Source: Septoria linicola
Taxonomy: Eukaryota > Ascomycota > Dothideomycetes > Mycosphaerellales > Mycosphaerellaceae
NCBI GenBank assembly: GCA_024114885.1
Contig: CP099418.1
Coordinates: 1,922,001-1,986,000 of the forward strand
DNA: 64,000 bases
Direction: 5' to 3'
Positions 11,674 through 20,717 of this stretch are shown in pieces. The position numbers were made by a program, and so were the translations under genes. Every line of letters starts with the position of its first letter. Positions within the stretch are counted from its first letter, which is position 1. Under the pieces are notes generated by a model. It saw nothing but the letters and a program-made list of their open reading frames with translations. It did no database searches and was not told the DNA's origin.

Positions 11674-12217
11674 ATGGCGCATCTGCAATACTACAACTAT
11701 CCAGGCGTGGGTGAGCGAAACAAGCAGAACTATCGGTACAGTCAGGCAGTCCGCGTAGGAGACCGCATTGAATGCTCTGGTCAAGGTAAATCCTGAAGCT
11801 ATGCGTACTGTATCTCACTAACATGATGAATAGGAGGTTAGAATCCCGAGACGTATGAGTTCTACAAGGAAATCAACGCTCAGATTGATCAAGCTTTTGC
11901 CAACGTGGATCTTGCCTTAAAGACCGCTGGGGGTAAAGGCTGGTCACAAGTCTTTCGGGTCAACACTTATCGTGAGTACCGCCTCGAGCAGAAGACTCAT
12001 TGAGACATCTAGGGCAGTACTGACTTCTGGTCAAAAGATGTCCCGATTAACGGCGAATCTGGCTGCTATAACGCGCAATTTCGCGAAATGGATGCCGGAT
12101 CACGAGCCCCTCTGGACATGCGTTGGAGTGACAAGACTTGGTGAGGATGACATGAGGTTCGAGGTCGAAGTGGTAGCTCATGACCCTGAAGGAGCGAAGA
12201 CTGCAGGGGCGCTATGA
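11674..12217 (+). pseudogene. RidA/YjgF/UK114-family enamine deaminase with UAG at a conserved Trp codon
   Basis: Exons 11674-11785, 11834-11971 and 12018-12217 join in phase to 150 codons. The product matches fungal RidA-like proteins: RYSQAVRVGDRIECSGQGG, NPETYEFYKEINAQIDQAF, then MPDHEPLWTCVGVTRLG near the end. Codon 40 (11839-11841) is TAG exactly where the family has Trp in GQGGW. Neither of the two plausible acceptors (11833, 11836) avoids it. RidA enzymes hydrolyse reactive enamine/imine intermediates from amino acid metabolism. Either this copy is dead through a TGG-to-TAG change, or the codon is decoded or edited. The rest of the frame is well preserved, so the lesion, if real, is recent. 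Confidence 0.75.
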
Positions 12218-12314
12218 GCATCGCAGATGCGGAGGAACAGAAACGGCGTGAAAGCAGCACTGAATAGGAACATCTCTTCAGACTAACCAATGCCAACTGG
12301 TAGTCATCTCTGCT

Positions 12315-13544
12315 TTACAGCTTTTCATCCCTGCCTCCACCCGACCACTTCCTAGCTTTTGCGTCAAGGTGCTTCAATTCGTCATCCGTCGGCTGCTTAG
12401 GGTTTTGCGCATAACGTATCAGGCCGTCTTGCATAGCTGTGGCGACATGCTCTCCTTTACTGTTCCAGATTCGGCAATTGTAGACTGCTCTGCCGCCGCT
12501 CATTCGACTACCTGAAGCCTCCATGCAGAACCATCTACCCGACTTGTCATCGAGTGGAGAAGTCTCTTCGTTTGCCGCGCCGAAGGTGAGAGCCGCTGCG
12601 GGGCTGTGGATAATGACTGTGTGTACCAGGCTACTCATGCTCGTGAAATAGTCTCCAAGTTCATAATGATTGGCCACGATGTAGAGACTATTCCTGTCTG
12701 ATGCGAACAGGTGGGCGCAAAGGTGCATATTCGGTTCATCAGCCAATTCGCCTATTGTGCGATAGAAGATGAGCTGCTTCCGCTCGAGAGGGTGCCGCGA
12801 TGCATTGAAGGCTGACATGTCTACTTTGCGGCACTCCAAGCCCGGAAATTCGTCGTTCAATCCTGTGTCTTGTCTTCGCTTCCAGTAGAAAGGTAGATCC
12901 ATGCCAGGTACCTCCGGAAAGTCAGATGGCTTCTTGTCTCCGAGCACCGAAGCATATTCTCGATAGAGGTTGACGTCGTTTTGTGAATTGATCTGTTCGT
13001 GCTCGGGAGTCTTGAACGAACAGATGCACGTAAAACAAATGCCCTTCCCCTGGCTTTGTGTGACGTTGACTATTCGCGTGCAATAGCTTCTCCCATTCCG
13101 AATGATGTGAACTTTGTACACAAAAGGCACGTTCAATTCGCCTGCAAGAATGAAGTTGCCTGAGACATTGTGGAGCTGGAAGCCGGGAGCGACTGTTTGG
13201 CTGGCAGCCCAAGCGGCTTGCATATACACGTGTGCGCCATATGATCGACCTACACCTACTGGTCCACCTGGTGCGAAAGCTGGCGCTATGCTTCGAAATG
13301 TTCTGTCGTCAATCTTCTCGAGATCAATCAATTTGGCAAAGGGTAGATAGGTATTTCCTTCATGGGGCGGGAGGTCAGTCACACGCGTAGGCTGTCCGCC
13401 TCGACCTGCGGACATGCTTTCCTCTGATGTCTGGGCTGCACTTCCAGCCGCAGTGTGTGGTATTCCGCATGTTTGTTTGTAGGATGTTGTGGCCCAGTTG
13501 CCGGCAGCATCCCGAAGGCCGAGGTGAGGTTTTGAAAGTGCCAA
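12315..13544 (-). CDS. TesB-type acyl-CoA thioesterase (double hotdog)
   Basis: A single 409-codon frame. The first hotdog domain shows YLPFAKLIDLEKIDDRTFRS, GRSYGAHVYMQAAWAA and LHNVSGNFILAGEL; the linker has the family motif PEVPGMDLPFYWKRRQD; the second hotdog ends with the region LYIVANHYELGDYFTSMSS, containing the expected catalytic Asp, and AVYNCRIWNSKGEHVATAMQDGLIR. It hydrolyses acyl-CoA to free acid and CoA, usually in the peroxisome. The C-terminus Glu-Lys-Leu is not a standard PTS1, so location is uncertain. The first Met is used, but a start at the Met before Ser-Ala-Gly-Arg-Gly is also possible. It lies intact between broken genes. Confidence 0.88.
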   Translation of the reverse strand: MALSKPHLGLRDAAGNWATTSYKQTCGIPHTAAGSAAQTSEESMSAGRGGQPTRVTDLPPHEGNTYLPFAKLIDLEKIDDRTFRSIAPAFAPGGPVGVGRSYGAHVYMQAAWAASQTVAPGFQLHNVSGNFILAGELNVPFVYKVHIIRNGRSYCTRIVNVTQSQGKGICFTCICSFKTPEHEQINSQNDVNLYREYASVLGDKKPSDFPEVPGMDLPFYWKRRQDTGLNDEFPGLECRKVDMSAFNASRHPLERKQLIFYRTIGELADEPNMHLCAHLFASDRNSLYIVANHYELGDYFTSMSSLVHTVIIHSPAAALTFGAANEETSPLDDKSGRWFCMEASGSRMSGGRAVYNCRIWNSKGEHVATAMQDGLIRYAQNPKQPTDDELKHLDAKARKWSGGGRDEKL

Positions 13545-13764
13545 GCCAATCCTCTACTGACCACTCCACTCCACTGATGCTTTGCTTCGCTCTCTTCACT
13601 GTGAACTTGCATCTTCCAAGGCCTCGACATACCATTGTCGCTTGACTTGGTCTGATTGTGCACAATTGCAAAAAGTCGTATACAAGCTACGCGTTCAAAA
13701 CGTGCTAATTAATTACACCTAACCAAAGCCTTATCCAGCAGAACTACTTCCGCACGCTTCACCC

Positions 13765-14511
13765 CTACCAACGACCAAGATTGGCAACAACAAAGTCCGC
13801 GGCCAACCCGACATCTCTTGAGTAGTCCAAATGAGCTGGCAAAATCAGCGACGTGCCATCGCAGATACTGTCAAGAGTGAAACAAATGACTAGTGCCCTA
13901 TCTGCAGGTATAAGTCCAACTGGTTGACCATCGAAAGGATCACCAAACAGCTGTGACCTTGTTAGCTATATGATCGCAATACTCATATTCATCACCTCTT
14001 ACCACCACGCTGCTGATTCTGCTTGACTGCTGGGAGCCGAGGAGGTCGGCCGTGTTATGCACCACCTGGGCTCCTTGACTGTAACCACTGAGCACCAGCT
14101 GCGTCTGTGGACACTGCGACTGGGCCTGTGCAATAAGTCGAGATAGCTCAGCGGTACCTACCGGGCTGCCACGAACCAGGAACCGGCGATGCTAGCATCA
14201 TACTCAACTCCTTGAACTGCCAAGTTTGAAGCGCCAATGCGGTCTGCGACGGCTTCAAAGAATGGTGGACCTGTCAGAGTGCCTACATTGCCAAGTTCCG
14301 CTGCCAGAGGTTAGCTTGGATATGCAATGACAATCAACAGGCGACAGCTAGGCTCACCAGTGCCTCGAACAAAGAGTATTGTTACTGCGCGGCATGGAGT
14401 TTCGTCGATGAGCTGGTTCTCAAAGATGGACCCCAGGAGGTCGCGTTTGCTGAATTCAACCGGTACAGCAGTAACAAGGTGAAGCAAAGCGAGGGCGGCT
14501 GCGAACTTCAT
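13765..14511 (-). pseudogene. Cutinase with a 1-nt frameshift
   Basis: Exons 14511-14358, 14300-14003 and 13950-13765 are joined by introns of 57 and 52 nt. A signal peptide (MKFAAALALLHLVTAVPV) precedes NQLIDETPCRAVTILFVRGT, the catalytic Ser in VLSGYSQGAQVVHN, and the catalytic Asp and His in LDSICDG and LPAHLDYSRDV. Family sequence is complete, but the frame shifts by one base at about 14181-14186, between VEYDASIAG and the following Gly-Ser-Pro-Val-Gly-Thr. The exon total is 638 nt; one added base would give 212 residues, the usual length. Read as is, translation ends at the TAG just after the shift. Cutinases hydrolyse plant cutin polyester outside the cell. A base-calling error is possible. 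Confidence 0.82.
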
Positions 14512-15004
14512 ATTGCCAGTCGTATGGTCTTGGTGCGATAATGTTGTGTTGATGGGTGAAGCTGAACGAATGGCATATCATAGCTCAAGTCGCCGCCTCA
14601 AGACCTCTTATATGTTTTCTTTCGACTCATTCCAGACGAGCACATAGCACGATCAAATGTGGTACAGAACAGACACCATCCGGCAGCCGGGCGATCTTGC
14701 CCATATGAAACACCCTGCGAAGCTTCATGGGATACCGGCCGCGACCTTGCCGTGACTGAACGAGCCATCACATGGGACCTGCCGAGGAAGCAGAAGCCTG
14801 GAGTTGCTTTTCAGTGGACAGATTATTGGCTGTACGATGGAGTTGCAAGAGTCGCGCAACGCGAACAGAGCGGGAGAACCGGACATGAAAGATTTGCGAC
14901 ACTGTCAATCTCATCTCATGCCTGCGAACATAATGCAATCTCCTATTTGCAATAGCGTGGTGCCATAGAATGGAACACATACCGGATGTGATTCTCACAG
15001 AGAA
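14512..15004. other. Intergenic region between cutinase and DBP8
   Basis: These 493 bases hold the cutinase promoter and the 3' end of the DBP8 gene. Nothing else is recognised. Confidence 0.4.
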
Positions 15005-16769
15005 CTACGCTCTCGTCTTCTTACTAGCCCGAAGCGCGTTCACAGCGCCATGCTTCCTCTTTCCTTTCACATCTCTCCCTTCTTCAATAGCAAGCATAGC
15101 CTCGCGCTTCTTGTCGCCAACTACATTGAGTGCCTCCTTGATGACTCTTGTCTCGACGGACACTTTGTCTTCGTCATACGCGACCATGTTCTTGCCGACA
15201 CGCGCTTCGATTGCTTTCACAAGCTCGACGTCCCGCTGACCCACCAGTGATATGCTAACACCTCGTCTACCTGCACGGGCAGTACGACCGACTCGATGGA
15301 TGTAGTCATCTGGGTTGCGAGGCAGGTCGTAATTGATCACGAGACCTACGTCTGGGATATCAAGACCACGAGAGGCAACGTCTGTGATCGACCGTCAGTG
15401 CTAATCCAGGCTATATATGAACAGCAGTGGTGCCATCTAGTCACTACACCGCTAGTGGCAAGTAGGAAGCGCACAGTCGTGTAAAGGGGATCGACAGAGA
15501 CATACCTGTAGCTACCAGAATCCTTGCGGCCTTTGCTCTAAATCGAGCCAGATTGTTCACCCGATCTTCATGCGCCAGACCAGAATGTAGGGCCGTCACG
15601 CGGTGTTCTAGAGCCCTAAGCATGTATTCGAGCAGATTTGCAGTTTCTGTGCGGTTGGCAAAAATGATGGTAGTTTTCTCCACATTGGCTGGTGTGCCGA
15701 GCAGAATATGCAGGTACTTCTCCTTGTGCAGAACATTCACTAATTGGTAAGTTTGATGTAGAGTTGGAGGAATCGCCAGAGAGTCAATGTCGACCTCCGA
15801 GACGAATGGCGGTGGTCGGCCTAAGTGATTGTCAGCTGCTGTGTTTGGACTTTACAGTCAATCTAGACCGCGAAGCATTGAGCTACCGACCGATTCCAGC
15901 TACTCACCATTTTCTCTCGGCGTCTCTTTGAGCGCTCTCACTTCAGGTGTCACTGTGGCCGTGAAGAGCAAGGTCTGCCTCTTCGCTGCACTCGGAACAG
16001 CGTCGAGACATCGTTCCACATCACCGAGCATGCTCCCCTTGCCCGATTGTAGAAGTCGATCCGCCTCATCGAATACCACAAATTTCACTTTCCTGAGACC
16101 TTTGATCGTGTCCTCGCCACTGTTGAGCACATGGTCTGCGAGTCGTCCAGGTGTAGCGATGACGATATGCGGCCGCTTCTCCAGCTCAATGGCTTGTTTA
16201 CGCATTTCAGCTCCGCCCGTTACAAGAACAGATTTTATGCCTTGATTACCGCCAATCGCTTGAATCTGCTCGTAAATCTGAAGCGCCAGCTCTCGCGTTG
16301 GAGTGAGGATCAGACCGAAGATGCCAGAGGGTTCCTTCGACCATTGCTGCAATACTGGCAAAGCGAATGCTATCGTTTTCCCGCTTCCCGTTCGACTGCC
16401 TCCAATGCAGTCTCTACCAGCCAGGATTTGAGGTATGGTTGACTTCTGAATTCGTGTAGGATTTGTGATTGACAAGCTCTGGAGAGAATGAATCAACCAC
16501 GGCAATACGCCAAGGTCTTTGAAAGTCGTGCGCTCGTTCGTGTCCATGGAGTCCTGAATGGTCTGCAGAGCACTTTCATCTTGGACTTGCTTCGGCAAGC
16601 TCGCTGAATCTGCCTTGGAAATGGTGGATTTCTTCTTGATACGGGACAATCCATCGTCGTGAATCACTGCTGGTCTGGACACAACTTCTTCGCTCTCACT
16701 GTTAACGCTACTGTCATGACTCAATCTGCGTCTCTTTGAAGGCCGATCGCCCGCGTCGAAGTCGTCCAT
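15005..16769 (-). CDS. DBP8: DEAD-box ATP-dependent RNA helicase Dbp8
   Basis: Exons 16769-15908, 15820-15506 and 15381-15005 join in phase to 517 residues, the size of Dbp8. Motif I GSRTGSGKT is at residues 124-132, PTRELA at 157-162, TPGR at 206-209, DEAD at 234-237 and the SAT-equivalent TAT at 270-272; motifs V and VI are DVASRGLDIPDVG and HRVGRTARAGR. The N-terminal extension is short and basic, and the tail is Lys/Arg-rich. Dbp8 acts in the nucleolus in 40S subunit (18S rRNA) maturation. The gene is divergent from KRI1 with 169 nt between the start codons. The assignment to Dbp8 rather than another small-subunit helicase rests on length and overall similarity as I recall it. Confidence 0.9.
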
Positions 16770-16938
16770 CGTGTCCCTATCTTAGGCTTGTCGAAGCCAG
16801 AGGCAACATCAGAAAAGTATGCGAGGCGGACCCTGTGTTTTAGCGGCAAACCTTAATTGACATTTTTGCGAGTAGCTTCAATCTCTCGTCTGTTGTCTCT
16901 CTAGGTGACCTCTCTAGTTCTGACCAGCGATCGCAAAG
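16770..16938. promoter_or_regulatory. Bidirectional promoter of DBP8 and KRI1
   Basis: Only 169 nt separate the start codons of two divergent ribosome-biogenesis genes, so a shared promoter is likely. The sequence has short T-rich and pyrimidine tracts (TTTTTG near 16863, CTCTCTAGG near 16898). I do not see an exact match to the yeast PAC or RRPE consensus. Confidence 0.6.
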
Positions 16939-18894
16939 ATGCCGCGGGCGATGAAGAAGCAGAAGCTCGACTTCAGCGACAGCGAGAGTGACGCTGGTGT
17001 CAAGCTGTCAGGCGCAGATGGCTTCAAGATCAATGAAGCCTACGCCGCTCGCTTTGAGCATAATAAGAAGCGAGAAGAGAAGGCGCGCCTCGAAGAGAAA
17101 TATGGTGCAGGCAATGTAGCGGGAAACGGCACCAAACGCAAATTCGACGAGGGCGGTGACGACGACGACGACGACGAATCGAGCACTGACGAGGAAGAGG
17201 ACGACGATGCTGAGTTGGCAGACGAGAATGTCGACGAAGAAATTGCAGATGTGATCCGCGCCATCCGCAATAAGGACCCACGCATCAAGGATCCCAATGC
17301 AAAGTTCTTCAAGGATTTCGACCCCGAGAAGGCTGCTACAGCGACGAAGAAGGACGGAAAGCCCATGACACTGCACGACTACCAGCGAGAGCGGCTTCTA
17401 GCAGGCGATGTCGGCGATGAGGACGAGGAGCCGGTACAGACGTATCAGCAGGAGCAGGATGAAATGCGGCGAGACTTGGTTGGCCAAATGCACGCTACCG
17501 TGGCACAGGAAGCAGAGAGCGATGACGACGACGATATGCTCGTTCGCAAGAAGAAGAGCAAGCACGAGGATATGCCCGCTGCAGACACCAAATCGAAGAA
17601 GAAGGTCAAACTCACCGAGCAAGATATCAACGAAGCTGATAAAGATCCCGAGAATTATCTATCAAATTTCATGGCTGCACGAGCGTGGTTGCCAACAGAT
17701 GGTGCTCGCTTTCAGCCACTGGAATCGGACGATAGTGAGGACGACCAGAAAGCTGACGAGTACGAGCACTTGTACAACTTGCGCCATGAAGATCCGACCG
17801 CGAACGAGAAGCTCAAGTCTTTCTCGCGTGACGTGGGCAAATATGGTGTGCGTCGGGACGAGAAGACTGGGCGCGCAAAGCAAAGAGAACGCGAGAGGGA
17901 AATGAAAGAGCTCGCTAAAAGGCAACGCGACGAGGAAAAGGCACGTCTGCGCAAGCTCAAGGTTGAAGAGGCTGAAGACAAGGTCAAGCGAATCAAGGAG
18001 GCTGCTGGTCTGCACGGCAAGGAACTGAACCTCGAGGAATGGCGGAATGTCATTGAAGGCGACTTTGATGATGACAAATGGGAACAGGAGATGAAACGGC
18101 GATTCGGTGAAGACTATTACGCGGAGGATGATGCTATCTCAGACGAGGAAGAGGACGGAGAGAGTGGCAGCAAGACTCGCAAGCCGAAGAAGCCTAAATT
18201 TGACGACGATATCGACATCAACGATATCATACCTGATTTCGATGCGACCAACGAGCCCAACGTTGCGCTCAGCGACGACGAAGATGCAGACGACGACGGC
18301 GGTGCCCCACTTCCTCCCGCTTCGGACGAGGAGATGCTTGATGCAGAAGAGTCGACTGGCAGGAAGCGAAAGAGCAAAAAAGATCGCCTTCAGGAAAAGT
18401 CGGAAGCCAAGCGTGTGGCCCGCAAAGAACGGGCCAAGATAGAAGAAATGGTCGATGCTACCATTCCACTCGACCATCCGACTCTGACCACTGCAGCATC
18501 GCACAAGACTCCTGTTGTTGGCTTTCGCTATCGAGAGACCTCGCCGACTTCATTCGGCCTATCTGCGCGAGACATTCTGTTCGCAGACGACAATGCCCTC
18601 AATCAGTATGCTGGCCTGAAGAAGATGGCAGCATTCCGCGATCAGGAGAAGAAGCAAAGAGACAAGAAGCGCTACAGCAAAAAGCAGAGGCTGAGGCAAT
18701 GGCGGAAGGAGACCTTTGGCGCTCCTGACGAGCCGACTGGTGGTTTCGAGCGTGTGCTCGGCACTGTTGGAGACCAGGTCAGCACTGGGCCGAACCATGT
18801 AAGTCTCGGCGCTGATGGAGGCGAAAATGGCAACGTCAAGGAAGGGCCGAGAAAAAAAAAGAGGAAGAACAAGAAGGCGAAGGTCGCTGCATGA
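16939..18894 (+). CDS. KRI1: Kri1-like ribosome biogenesis protein
   Basis: One intronless frame of 651 codons. The protein is highly charged: an N-terminal region rich in Lys and Asp/Glu tracts (DDDDDESSTDEEEDDD), a middle Kri1 region with DPENYLSNFMAARAW, and the diagnostic C-terminal Kri1_C block VVGFRYRETSPTSFGLSARD followed by FADDNALNQYAGLKKMAAFR. It ends in a lysine-rich tail suited to nucleolar import. Kri1 binds the KH protein Krr1 and is needed for 40S ribosome assembly. It pairs divergently with DBP8, which serves the same pathway, consistent with co-expression. The acidic repeats create long false open frames on the opposite strand. Confidence 0.93.
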   Translation: MPRAMKKQKLDFSDSESDAGVKLSGADGFKINEAYAARFEHNKKREEKARLEEKYGAGNVAGNGTKRKFDEGGDDDDDDESSTDEEEDDDAELADENVDEEIADVIRAIRNKDPRIKDPNAKFFKDFDPEKAATATKKDGKPMTLHDYQRERLLAGDVGDEDEEPVQTYQQEQDEMRRDLVGQMHATVAQEAESDDDDDMLVRKKKSKHEDMPAADTKSKKKVKLTEQDINEADKDPENYLSNFMAARAWLPTDGARFQPLESDDSEDDQKADEYEHLYNLRHEDPTANEKLKSFSRDVGKYGVRRDEKTGRAKQREREREMKELAKRQRDEEKARLRKLKVEEAEDKVKRIKEAAGLHGKELNLEEWRNVIEGDFDDDKWEQEMKRRFGEDYYAEDDAISDEEEDGESGSKTRKPKKPKFDDDIDINDIIPDFDATNEPNVALSDDEDADDDGGAPLPPASDEEMLDAEESTGRKRKSKKDRLQEKSEAKRVARKERAKIEEMVDATIPLDHPTLTTAASHKTPVVGFRYRETSPTSFGLSARDILFADDNALNQYAGLKKMAAFRDQEKKQRDKKRYSKKQRLRQWRKETFGAPDEPTGGFERVLGTVGDQVSTGPNHVSLGADGGENGNVKEGPRKKKRKNKKAKVAA

Positions 18895-19449
18895 TACTCA
18901 GTACCGTAATACTGTACAGTGTAGGATAGCTCAAGGTGGCGAAGGCTTGACTTTTCGAGAGATCATTGGCCTTCAATTTCGATCTCCTGCGATCCCAATA
19001 CCAGTACCTCCTATTCCCAAGTAGTCAGATTCACAGTTTACTCTGTGGGAAGATCAGCCAATGAACATTTGCGATGTGCAATTCTAGAGTCGTTCTGCCA
19101 CTCACCACTCTCTGTGCTCAGTCGTAATTCAATGTCTACACTAGTGGTGCAGTACAAGCATTCCGGTCGAGCGATGTAGCCCCGGATGTCGAGGTCAGCG
19201 TCCTTCACCGCGTTTCTTGCTTTCCAGGTCCAGCCGGAAGCCAGTGCTGACAGAGTCCACTTGCTGTAGTTCTCTCAAAAGTGCATCGCTGGCTGGCAGC
19301 AGCGTTCCCGAATTGGCTAGGCCGGCACGGCAGGTCTGCACTCGAGACTCGTGGGCCCGTTCGTGCGTCCTGGCTTGCACCATGCGTCGTGAATGGCTAA
19401 GGGCACACGCAAAGCGGTGACAGCTTTCATCGCGTTTCCCTGTGGTGCT
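18895..19449. other. Convergent intergenic region
   Basis: This 555-nt region lies between the ends of KRI1 and the NTF2-like gene and should hold both 3' ends. No gene or structured RNA is recognised. Confidence 0.4.
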
Positions 19450-19917
19450 TCAAAATGGCCCCTCTCCCACCGGCAGACTTGTATACCTCACACAGAGCCA
19501 AAGTCCATTGCCGCATCCCTGGAATTCTAGCTTGCCCACGCTGTAACGCAACACGCCCCCCGGCGTATAGTTCACATTCTCGAGGTTCACGAATACTATG
19601 GCTTTGCCAGTCTTCTCGCTGACATTCGCCGTGATGTCCGTAATTCTTACAAAATATTCTGGCTTAGATGCATACAATCCACTAAACGCGTCTAAGAACC
19701 CTCGAAAGTCAACTTCTGATGGCAGTACCGCAAAGGTGGTCCCAGCTACAAATTCCGGTGCGATAAATGTCCATGGATAGCTTTTTGGGTCCCAATGGCG
19801 GGAGTTGCATGCCTCAACTATGTCCGAGGTCAGCTTCTTCAATTGCTCCTCGATTGGCGAGGTGACGGGAGAAGGTGTTGTCGAAGTCGGCGAGCCAGCT
19901 GATGCAGCTGAAGACAT
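19450..19917 (-). CDS. Small NTF2/SnoaL-like fold protein, function unknown
   Basis: A 155-codon intronless frame from the ATG at 19917. After a Ser/Thr/Pro-rich leader come a helix (EEQLKKLTSDIVEACNSR), WTFIAPEF, a hinge with FRGFLDAFSGLYASKPEYFV, and paired strands ending GKAIVFVNLENVNY and the SVGKLEFQ region. This order of one long helix, short helices and curved strands is what NTF2-like proteins show, but no catalytic set is recognisable. The frame is open a further 89 codons upstream, but that part lacks conserved character, so the internal Met was chosen. Similar small orphans are common in fungi and may bind small hydrophobic molecules. The domain call is tentative. Confidence 0.6.
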   Translation of the reverse strand: MSSAASAGSPTSTTPSPVTSPIEEQLKKLTSDIVEACNSRHWDPKSYPWTFIAPEFVAGTTFAVLPSEVDFRGFLDAFSGLYASKPEYFVRITDITANVSEKTGKAIVFVNLENVNYTPGGVLRYSVGKLEFQGCGNGLWLCVRYTSLPVGEGPF

Positions 19918-20717
19918 GGTATAACAGTTGTACGGGGAGGATGGCTGGGCGAAGGATTCGATTGGAGCGCTCGGGTAAGGCTGATAGTTCAGCTGGAGCG
20001 TGATAATGTGCGTATCGTTGAAGCTTTTTCCAGACCATGAGTTGAAATATGTTTCTTCGCTAGGCGCATGGCATTCTAGGAGCGACTTGATGCGCTGTCG
20101 TGTGCTACGCGCAAGCGGACATCGTCCGCCGAGGGCTGCAGTAGGCGACTGTGATCGGAGCCAGGTCGATGGTACCAAGGCCAAGAGAGAGGAAGATGAG
20201 ACGCGATGTTCTCGACTCGGTTAGTCTGTCTAGCGCATCACGTGGCGTGTAATGACATCTTGCGTTACGCAAGGGCAAGGGCAGAGTCCTTCACAACGAA
20301 GCAACGCCGAGTATTACGTCTCGCTGTCCTCAAGCCCGGATTCGTACTATCATGCGGCCGTCCACGACGGAGAGTCACTCGATGGTATCACAGGTGGCCT
20401 CCTACGAAGGATCTGCAACCAGCATACGGTGCAATTCCTTCTCGCGAGTATTCTGGCCTGCTTACAGAGCCATGATGAGACCTCTTGCCTCGCTACGTCG
20501 CTGATCAAAATGCTATGGGGATCGTGAGTGTCAAGAGATCAAGTGTTCGACATCAGCATGCTGGAAACAATAAAGCCACAACCTGGAATACTGAAGATGA
20601 AATACTTCTTGCCAGAACATCCATTGAACACCCGCTCACAAAGCACCGCGAGAACAGATCACTATCACTGCCACCACAGCATTGTTTTCGCACCGCCGAA
20701 GAGGTCCTCATGACCAT
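19918..20717. other. Intergenic region
   Basis: These 800 bases hold the promoter of the NTF2-like gene and the aquaporin 3' end. The short open frames on the plus strand (20206-20527) overlap each other and have no recognisable domain. Confidence 0.4.

Noticed and set aside
12315..12326. Peroxisomal PTS1 at the thioesterase C-terminus
   Set aside because: The ending Glu-Lys-Leu does not match the usual [SAC][KRH][LM] signal.
17008..18504. Long antisense frames opposite KRI1
   Set aside because: They are produced by the GAC/GAG-rich acidic repeats of KRI1 read in reverse.
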